A DNA stretch of 64,000 nucleotides from Lysobacter antibioticus HS124 (GTDB lineage Bacteria; Pseudomonadota; Gammaproteobacteria; Xanthomonadales; Xanthomonadaceae): contig NZ_HG424450.1 in NCBI RefSeq assembly GCF_000336385.2, positions 1 through 64,000 on the forward strand. The letters are read 5' to 3'. Every line of letters starts with the position of its first letter. Positions within the stretch are counted from its first letter, which is position 1. The position numbers were made by a program, and so were the translations under genes. The notes below the pieces were generated by a model. That model ran no database searches and was not told the DNA's origin. It worked only from the letters and a program-made list of their open reading frames with translations. Shown piece after piece: positions 58,099-64,000 of this stretch.

Positions 58099-58922
58099 GT
58101 ATGAGCTGCATCGCACGAACGCGTCGTGCGGCCCGGCATTCTAAACGCAAATCGGGCCGAGGGCACGTGTTGCGTGACGGCGGCGGTCGTTGCCCCGCGG
58201 ACGGGCAATTCGGCCGTGACTTTCGGCCGCCTGGCGGGGTCGCCGATGAGGCGGCCGCCCCCTGCGTCTGAAGCCCCTCCCGATGAAAGGGACGATCCCC
58301 AGCGCTGGCGCAGCGATCCGCGGCGCGGCGGTGCCGCAAATGCTTCGCCGCAGCGGCGGCAGACCGTCGGCCGTCGGGTCCCGCAAGACGAGGCGGGACA
58401 CGCCGCGACCGGGTCGCGGCCGCAGACGGCGGACCGGCACCGGGCCGGCAGCGGCCGGGGCGGTGCTGCGCTCGCCCACAGTCCAGGCCCGACAGGCGCT
58501 CAACAGGCACCCATGCGGCGCTTCGCTGGCGACCGGCCGCGCCGAGGCCGGTCGCTCGGCCTGTCCAGTATCGGCCGAGCTGGTGCTGCCTCGCCGTGCA
58601 AGCGTCGATATTTCCGGGAGCGCCTGAATCGACCGTGGTCGACGCTAACCATTGGCTTGGACAAACGTCCACACCGAATCAGGGTTTTCCTATAGACCCG
58701 GATACGCGGCGGACGGACATTACTCGCCAGTCTTCCCGCCACCTCGCTGACGTGATGCCCAAGGCGAACATGCCCCGCGTCGTGCCACCTCCAGACATGG
58801 TCTCGGACAGCACGCGCAACGCGCATATGCTCGCTCTCGACCCGGGCGCTGGAGCAGCTCCTGGGCCTGCGGCTCCTGATGCCGATCTACGATGAGCATG
58901 CCGTCCTCTATTCGAGCCCACG
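58099..58922. other. Long low-information intergenic region
   Basis: 824 bases between tRNA-Arg and the second effector operon. Several frames are open because of high GC, but none looks like a protein of known type. The best candidate is 58596-58895 (plus, 99 codons), whose second half (HLADVMPKANMPRVVPPPDM, LALDPGAGAAPGPAAPDADL) has codon usage like a real gene. It ends 27 bases before the immunity gene. It could be the remnant of a third operon gene. Confidence 0.35.
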
Positions 58923-59543
58923 ATGAAAACGCCCCTTCCCCTCACGCTTGCCGGATGCTTCCTGTTTGCGCTGACCGCTTGCTCGAATGCGGTCCTGGAC
59001 CCGAAGTACGAGCGCAATCCGAATCCACGGCAGAAGCGCGTCGTCACCGCGACGATCGATGGAGCGCCGGGATCGTTCGCGGAGGCGACGGCCAGCGTTC
59101 AGTACATCATCGGGCCGGAGCGGACTTGCATGCCTTCGGCAGAGCCTTTTTCCGGCACGTTTCCTACGCCGGAGCGTTTCTCGATATCGATCCCCATGCG
59201 AAAGCTATCGGACACGACATACGAGTTCGACATATATCTGGATGGGATGTTGGCTAAGGACTATTTCGGAAAGGGCGTATGCACCTGGGTTGTCGAATTG
59301 GCCAGTATTTATCTACAGCCGACGCGGGACGAGAACGGACGGGAATTCTTGATTTCCCTGCAGCCCCCCGAACTGGCCAGCCGGAAAAGAACCGTTTTCT
59401 ATGCCAGACGCGATGCGTACTCAGCGCCTCTGATTCATGCGACCCACAACGTCGAGTACACCACGAGCAAGGAAAACTTCATAACCCGGTACGGCACGGA
59501 TTTGTCGAAAGCCTTCACCATCACCGTAGACGCCAAGGAATGA
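58923..59543 (+). CDS. Immunity lipoprotein for effector 2 (X-Tfi-like)
   Basis: 206 residues with a lipoprotein signal (LTLAGCFLFALTAC, Cys20). Mature motifs parallel the 52102 gene: PKYERNPNP, TIDGAPGSFAEA, QYIIGPERTCMPSAEP, TTYEFDIYLDG, DYFGKGVC. It precedes the effector by 4 bases. Predicted periplasmic inhibitor of the lipase at 59548. Confidence 0.82.
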   Translation: MKTPLPLTLAGCFLFALTACSNAVLDPKYERNPNPRQKRVVTATIDGAPGSFAEATASVQYIIGPERTCMPSAEPFSGTFPTPERFSISIPMRKLSDTTYEFDIYLDGMLAKDYFGKGVCTWVVELASIYLQPTRDENGREFLISLQPPELASRKRTVFYARRDAYSAPLIHATHNVEYTTSKENFITRYGTDLSKAFTITVDAKE

Positions 59544-59547
59544 GGCA

Positions 59548-60891
59548 ATGCCCATTAGCAGTTTGCACTATGCCGAGCTCTCTCATGTCGCTTATGCCCC
59601 TCCCCTAGTCAAAGAGAATGGAAAGCGCGACATCGTCAATATCGCCGGCATCAACTACAGCGTGATTGAAGTTTCTGACGAAAAACTATCCGGCTATCAA
59701 GGCGTAATGTTCCAACGGGAGGACACCGGCGAAATCGTGGTAGCCCATCGCGGCACCGAGTTTTTCGGCGAACCGTTGGACGATGTGATTCGCGCCGACG
59801 GAGGCATGGTGGCGCGACGCGCCAATCAGCAAGCAGCCGACGCCATCGAGTTCACCCGCAAGGCCGTAGAGCGCGCCCGCGCTGAAGGCGTCCCCATCAC
59901 CGTCACCGGGCACTCGCTCGGCGGCTGCCTGACCCAGATCACGGCAGCCAAGCTCGGCCTGTATGGCGAGACATTCAACGCATTCGGCGCTGCCGATCTC
60001 AACATGCGCATCCCCGAGGGTGGGCATCAAGTGGTCAACCACGTCATGGCCGCCGACTTCGTCAGCTCGGCCGGCCATCATTTCGGCGAGGTCCGCGTGT
60101 ATGCCAGCCGCCACGACGTGAAGTCGCTGTCCCTGGCCGGCCACGCGAACAACGACCGCAACTACACCGACCCGCGCAACTTTCTCGTCGCCACGGGAGC
60201 GGGCGCGCTGTCGCACAGCCTGCACCATTTTCGCGATGTCGACGGCAACGAGGATCGCGACCTGTCCGTGCTCCGCGACCCGGAAACCCGCGTCAACGCC
60301 CATCGCTTCGAAGCGATGATCGACAAGTTCCGCAGCGACGTGTGGGCCCTGCGCGAAGGCCTGTCGATCGGCGGCGCGGCGCTGAGGGGGCCGAAAGGCG
60401 TAGCCGAAGAAATCATGCGCCACGTCCCCGAGAAGCCGGCCGAAAGTCCGTTCAAAGACGCGCACGGCGCGCTGCCCACCGGCGCTGCGCGTCCGTTCGA
60501 TCCGCGCCATTGCGACCATCCCGGTCATTCGATGCACGACGCGATCCATGCTGGCGTGGAGCGGATCTATGCGCAGCAAGGTCGTTCCGCCGGTGAAGCC
60601 GCCGAGCGCACCAGCGCCGCGCTGCTCGCCAACGCGCACGAAAGCGGACTGACCCGGGTCGATCACGTCGTCGCCGGCCGCAACCAGAGTACGGGCACGG
60701 ACGTGTTCGCCGTGCAGGGCGAGTTGCACGACCCGGCGCACAAGCGGGCACAAACCCATACCGAGCTCGCGGAGCAGATTCCGCTGGAGACTTCCTTCCA
60801 ACGCTTGGCGGCCTTCCACCCGCAACAGGCCGCGGCCGAAGAGCAGCAGAGCCAGGAACAGACCCGCCTGCCTGCTGCGCGCATGGCCTGA
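59548..60891 (+). CDS. Lipase-class-3 X-T4SS effector with XVIPCD-like domain (effector 2)
   Basis: 447 residues. Lipase elbow VTGHSLGGCLTQ (Ser123) with IVVAHRGTEF upstream. C-terminal XVIPCD-like region: MHDAIHAGVE, RTSAALLANA, GLTRVDHVV, DVFAVQG, DPAHKRAQ, ETSFQRLA, Gln-rich end. It aligns with effector 1 along its full length, including ADGGMVA, RIPEGG, HHF-x-DVDG and ESPF-x-DAHGALP. Predicted substrate of the antibacterial T4SS. Start chosen at ATG 59548 (GAGG upstream). Confidence 0.88.
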   Translation: MPISSLHYAELSHVAYAPPLVKENGKRDIVNIAGINYSVIEVSDEKLSGYQGVMFQREDTGEIVVAHRGTEFFGEPLDDVIRADGGMVARRANQQAADAIEFTRKAVERARAEGVPITVTGHSLGGCLTQITAAKLGLYGETFNAFGAADLNMRIPEGGHQVVNHVMAADFVSSAGHHFGEVRVYASRHDVKSLSLAGHANNDRNYTDPRNFLVATGAGALSHSLHHFRDVDGNEDRDLSVLRDPETRVNAHRFEAMIDKFRSDVWALREGLSIGGAALRGPKGVAEEIMRHVPEKPAESPFKDAHGALPTGAARPFDPRHCDHPGHSMHDAIHAGVERIYAQQGRSAGEAAERTSAALLANAHESGLTRVDHVVAGRNQSTGTDVFAVQGELHDPAHKRAQTHTELAEQIPLETSFQRLAAFHPQQAAAEEQQSQEQTRLPAARMA

Positions 60892-61087
60892 GCCCCCCGT
60901 CCCCGCGCCGCTTGACCCCCGACCGCATCGCGCCGCGCCATGCGCAACGCTGGGCGCAACGGCAACGCGGCGAGATCCGTTCGACGGCCGCCCGGCCCGC
61001 GGGGACGATGCCGGACGCTGAGTGACGACACGCCGCCCCCGTACATCGCACGGCGCGGGCTCACGGCGCGCGCCGCGAATGCGCGCG

Positions 61088-61480
61088 TCAGCGCTTCGGA
61101 ACGGAACCGCCCTTCTTGCGCACGGTCCAGCCGATCAGCGCCGCGACCGTCACGCCGAGCGGAATCGACACGACGAGATTGAGCAGCGGAACGAACAACA
61201 GGCCCAGCGCCGCGGTCGAGCTCTGCGGATCGACGAACACCTGGTAGTAATTGACCGCATCCAACCCCAGGCAGACGAGCGCGGCGAACAGCCCATGCAG
61301 CGCACGGCGGCCGAGGCAGGCGACGACCAGGCAAATCAGATATGGCGGGCCACCCCAGGCCAGGAAGGCGACGCTCCAGACATCCTTGCCTGAGGACTCG
61401 AACAGGGCGATGTACGCGTGTAGCGCCAGCCCCGACGACGCGACGGCGGCAGTCAATCGCGGAAGCAGCGAACCTGCCAT
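61088..61480 (-). CDS. Small multipass membrane protein
   Basis: 130 residues from ATG 61480 (an ATG at 61525 is also possible). About four hydrophobic segments: LTAAVASSGLALHAYIALF, VAFLAWGGPPYLICLVVACL, ALHGLFAALVCLGL, LGLLFVPLLNLVVSIPLGVTVAALIGW. Basic C-terminus. No family name recognised; convergent with effector 2. Confidence 0.6.
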   Translation of the reverse strand: MAGSLLPRLTAAVASSGLALHAYIALFESSGKDVWSVAFLAWGGPPYLICLVVACLGRRALHGLFAALVCLGLDAVNYYQVFVDPQSSTAALGLLFVPLLNLVVSIPLGVTVAALIGWTVRKKGGSVPKR

Positions 61481-61755
61481 AGGCAACCCGTCCAGGCCGG
61501 GCGTCCCAGCCCGATGCGACGTCACTGTATCGGCGTCGCCGGCGGCGGGGCAATCGCGCGGAAGAGGAGGAGCCGAACGGGGCGGGGCGAACCTGGCGAT
61601 GCGCCATTGCGGGTTACGCCATCTAGGCCGGCCCTGACGGGCTCGGCCGCATCACAAAGCTCCGAAAAAAAAGCACACTTGACCTAACTGCGGCCGGGCT
61701 GTCGCGGCAGGTCAGTTCCTGACCTTCGAACTGCGCACCGTGGCGACATCGCGGA

Positions 61756-62100
61756 TCACGCAACCCAGTCCATCAACTCGGTATAAACCAGCACCAAGCC
61801 CAGCGCGCGCAGTTCCGGCGCCAGGCGATACGGCCAGGACGGGGTGTCGGTGTCGAAACACACCGTCACCACCTTCGCCGCCTGGTGGACGACTTTCAGG
61901 TTGCGCACGTCGCCGCAACGCTCGCCCAAACGCTGCACGCGATCGGCGAGATCGGCCAACGAGCGGAAGCCGCCGGCGCGCGTCGTCAGCATGACCAGAT
62001 GCTTAGCCGAGGGGGCCTGGGGCGCGGCCGGGATCTCCGCCGCGATGATGGCCTCGTCCCGGACCCACGGGGTGTACGAATGGAGTGTGTTACGAAGCAT
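61756..62100 (-). CDS. Hypothetical protein, paralog of prophage small genes
   Basis: 114 residues from ATG 62100. C-terminal 80 residues (LADLADRVQRLGERCGDVRNLKVVHQAAKVVTVCFDT ... LRALGLVLVYTELMDWVA) follow the same strand/helix order as the prophage protein at 14266-14514, including V-x-FDT and a terminal DW. N-terminal 30 residues are an extra segment. Function unknown. Confidence 0.65.
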   Translation of the reverse strand: MLRNTLHSYTPWVRDEAIIAAEIPAAPQAPSAKHLVMLTTRAGGFRSLADLADRVQRLGERCGDVRNLKVVHQAAKVVTVCFDTDTPSWPYRLAPELRALGLVLVYTELMDWVA

Positions 62101-62147
62101 GTGACGCCCCTCGGTACGTTGATGCACAGTGATGATCATCACAAAAA

Positions 62148-62797
62148 TCATGCCAACTTTGGCTGCAGCCGGGGCGCCCGATCGACAGCGCGCCGAGCGG
62201 ACCTCGTGCGCACCGATGCGTCGCTTGCAGCGCCGGGCGTAGCCCGCCCGGATCGTTTTGTCCGCGCTCCCGGCCGCAACGCCGCCGCCGCGATGGCGTC
62301 CAGACCGGCGAGCGCGCGGCGCGTCCGGGCGAAGACCGTCGGCAGCTCCAGCGTGACTCCATAGAACCCGAGATGGCCGACGATCGCTTCGCTGGCGAAG
62401 CCGCGTGCGCTCATCGCCAGGGTCGTGCCCGCGCCCTGCGGCCGCGAGCCAAACGCGAAGCTGGCGTGATGCGCCGGTTCGCCGGCCGAGCACGACGGCG
62501 AACACAGGCGGCTCTGGACCACAGTCGCGCCGGCCGCTCAAAGTCCGGCAGCCTGCTCGGGTTGCGGAACGCGGCATGGTGCAAACCGGCGACCGCGCTG
62601 CCGGCCGTCCCATCGGTCGTCGCCGTCAACGCCGTCTCCGCCTCGCCTATCCTCCATTGCGCCATCAGTGCAGGAGCGGTCAGGCAGGCCCAGACCGCTT
62701 CCGGCGGCGCGTCGGTGGCGATGGCGATGGCGTAATCGAAGCGGTTCGGCGGCGCAGACTGGGCGAAACCGGCGGCGATCAATCCCGGCGAGCGCAC
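62148..62797 (-). pseudogene. SRPBCC/AHSA1-family gene broken by a frameshift
   Basis: The N-terminal half (FDYAIAIATDAPPEAVWACLTAPALMAQWRIGEAE ... FRNPSRLPDFERP) is in one minus-strand frame (62797 downward). The C-terminal half (HHASFAFGSRPQGAGTTLAMSARGFASEAIVGHLGFYGVTLEL) is in another (ending at 62148). Together they give one START/SRPBCC-like ligand-binding domain. A single indel near 62500-62530 would restore the frame. Recent mutation or sequencing error are both possible. Confidence 0.6.
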
Positions 62798-62911
62798 GCA
62801 CCGGCGCTGCAGGAGTTTCTGGCATTCGCGCCGCAGCGCGCCAAACGCTGAGCCGATCCCGTCCCCTGCGGCGCCATCGCCCAGGCGCGGCGGCGGCTAG
62901 GCTCATTAGGC

Positions 62912-63214
62912 TCAGGCGCAGGCCGACAGCTCGGCGCGCACCGACTCGCCCTGCGCGCTGAGCCAGCGTGCGACCCAATTGGCCGCGGCGGCCTCGGTGC
63001 GGAACGGGCGGCTGACGTGGTCGCGCACGCCGAGGTGGCGGCGGATCGTCGCCACGGCGCAATGGCCTTCGCGCGGCGGCGTGACGGTGGCCAGCCAGGC
63101 TTCGGCGTCCTCGTCGGGCACCGCAACCAGGTGCGAAGGGAAGATCGAGCCGGCGAACGGGGCTTCCCAATGGAAGCCGGCGGGCAGGTCGTGCGGTGTC
63201 TGGGTCGTGTCCAT
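62912..63214 (-). CDS. Conserved hypothetical protein, paralog of 1713-2042
   Basis: 100 residues: LPAGFHWEAPFAG, HLVAVPDEDAEAWLATV, AVATIRRHLG, SRPFRTEAAAANWVARWLSAQGESVRAEL. Same motif order as the prophage copy near the window's left edge. Apparently a family of this lineage that phages have picked up. No function known. Confidence 0.75.
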   Translation of the reverse strand: MDTTQTPHDLPAGFHWEAPFAGSIFPSHLVAVPDEDAEAWLATVTPPREGHCAVATIRRHLGVRDHVSRPFRTEAAAANWVARWLSAQGESVRAELSACA

Positions 63215-63394
63215 GGGGCGGACCCTAGCCGGCGCGGGTCTCGCCGGCTAAGACCAGGCCGTCGGGCGGCGACCGCGATCCGGACCTGGCTCGCAAACCG
63301 CATATCCCGCGACCGCGGATGGCGGCAGCCGTCGCAGACGCGCCGGCCCGGCCCCGCGAGGATGCCCTGGCGGACATTCCAGGGGGACCACCGC

Positions 63395-63928
63395 ATGGCC
63401 AGACTACCGCTCAGGGACGCCTCGGCGATGAGCGACGCCGAAGCGGCGCAGTACGCGCGCCTTCCCGTCAACCTCACGCGCGCGCTGCTCGCCACCGGCA
63501 GCTGCGCCGAGCCCTTTCTCGATCTCGGCTTCGCTCTGCGCCGCACCAGTCTGTCGGTGCGGCACTACGAGATGGCGATCCTGCGCGTGGCCCGGCTCAG
63601 CGGTTGCGCCTATCAACGCATGCAGCATCTGCAGCCCGCCTTGAATGCGGGCTGGAGCGAGGCCGACATCGAGGCGATCGAGAACGGCCAGTGGCAACGC
63701 CTGGCTGCGCCGGACGCGATCGTGCTGCGGCTGGTCGACGAATGCGTGGCGCATCCGCGCATCGCCGACCCGAGCTTCAAGCGCGCGCTGGCCCTGCTCG
63801 GCGAGCGCGGCGTCGCCGAGTTGATCCTGCTGACCGGGTTCTACATGATGACCGCGCGCTTCCTGGAAGGCCTGGACGTGGACCTGGATGCGCAACCGTC
63901 GCCGCGGTTGCTGTCGTACGAGAACTGA
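63395..63928 (+). CDS. Carboxymuconolactone decarboxylase-family protein
   Basis: 177 residues from ATG 63395 (GGGGGA upstream). CMD-type helical fold: VRHYEMAILRVARLSGCAYQRMQHLQPALNAGWSEADIEAIENGQW, then IVLRLVDECVAH and LILLTGFYMMTARFLEGLDVDLD. The AhpD-type CxxC is reduced to CAYQ, keeping the first Cys and the downstream His, so disulfide reductase activity is unlikely by that motif. Confidence 0.85.
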   Translation: MARLPLRDASAMSDAEAAQYARLPVNLTRALLATGSCAEPFLDLGFALRRTSLSVRHYEMAILRVARLSGCAYQRMQHLQPALNAGWSEADIEAIENGQWQRLAAPDAIVLRLVDECVAHPRIADPSFKRALALLGERGVAELILLTGFYMMTARFLEGLDVDLDAQPSPRLLSYEN

Positions 63929-64000
63929 CGCGATTGACGCCGAAAGAAATCGTCGCCGCACGGTCGGCGTGGCGATGCACGCCAAAATGCGGCACGAACA

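Noticed and set aside
59686-60825. 379-codon minus-strand ORF
   Set aside because: Antisense of the lipase effector; the plus strand has the lipase elbow and XVIPCD-like motifs.

Overview
The window looks like a high-GC chromosome segment of a Lysobacter-like member of the Xanthomonadaceae. The clue is two lipase effectors with a C-terminal domain resembling XVIPCD, the signal for the Xanthomonadales bacteria-killing type IV secretion system (X-T4SS). Each sits beside a cognate lipoprotein immunity gene. No rRNA or species-specific marker is present, so the genus is an inference.

From the left edge to about 44.35 kb lies a large lambdoid-type (siphovirus-like) prophage. Its left arm (1-4242) is mostly on the minus strand: a large serine recombinase cut by the window edge, a DUF2924 protein, an excisionase-like HTH protein, a second HTH protein and a zinc-ribbon protein. 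A YfbU-family gene is set in on the opposite strand. From 4803 the plus-strand early operon runs through a recombination and replication module: AAA ATPase, Cas4-like nuclease, two ParB-like proteins, P4-type primase-helicase and RuvC-like resolvase. A small-gene block and two DNA methyltransferases follow.

From 17.5 to 21.2 kb there is a cassette array of small unknown genes. Six of them carry the same upstream control module: a direct repeat CTGTC-N6-CTGTC, a TTG 17 nt before a dyad ATGAA-N3-TTCAT, then the gene. Several genes end in near-identical hairpin terminators. I consider this the most novel structure in the window.

Late genes follow in lambda order: small terminase, large terminase, gpW, portal, S49 protease with an in-frame scaffold, gpD, gpE, connectors, gpZ, major tail protein, G/GT with a -1 slippery heptamer. 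A complete holin/endolysin/Rz/Rz1 cassette lies between GT and the tape measure. The tail-tip genes are of the BR0599 type rather than lambda type. Two small minus-strand morons interrupt them. A strong hairpin at 44320-44350 closes the late operon.

From 44.37 to 61 kb is an interbacterial-competition island. It holds a secreted RHS-repeat polymorphic toxin with a secreted candidate immunity protein, an operon virB5-like / virB6-like / DUF4189 / membrane protein / immunity lipoprotein / lipase effector, and, on the other strand, a second paralogous immunity-effector pair. Between the two lipase loci lie an AP2-domain protein, an orphan NarL-type response regulator, an XRE regulator and tRNA-Arg(CCG). 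The final 3 kb has ordinary small chromosomal genes, one of them frameshifted. Two of these families have paralogs inside the prophage.
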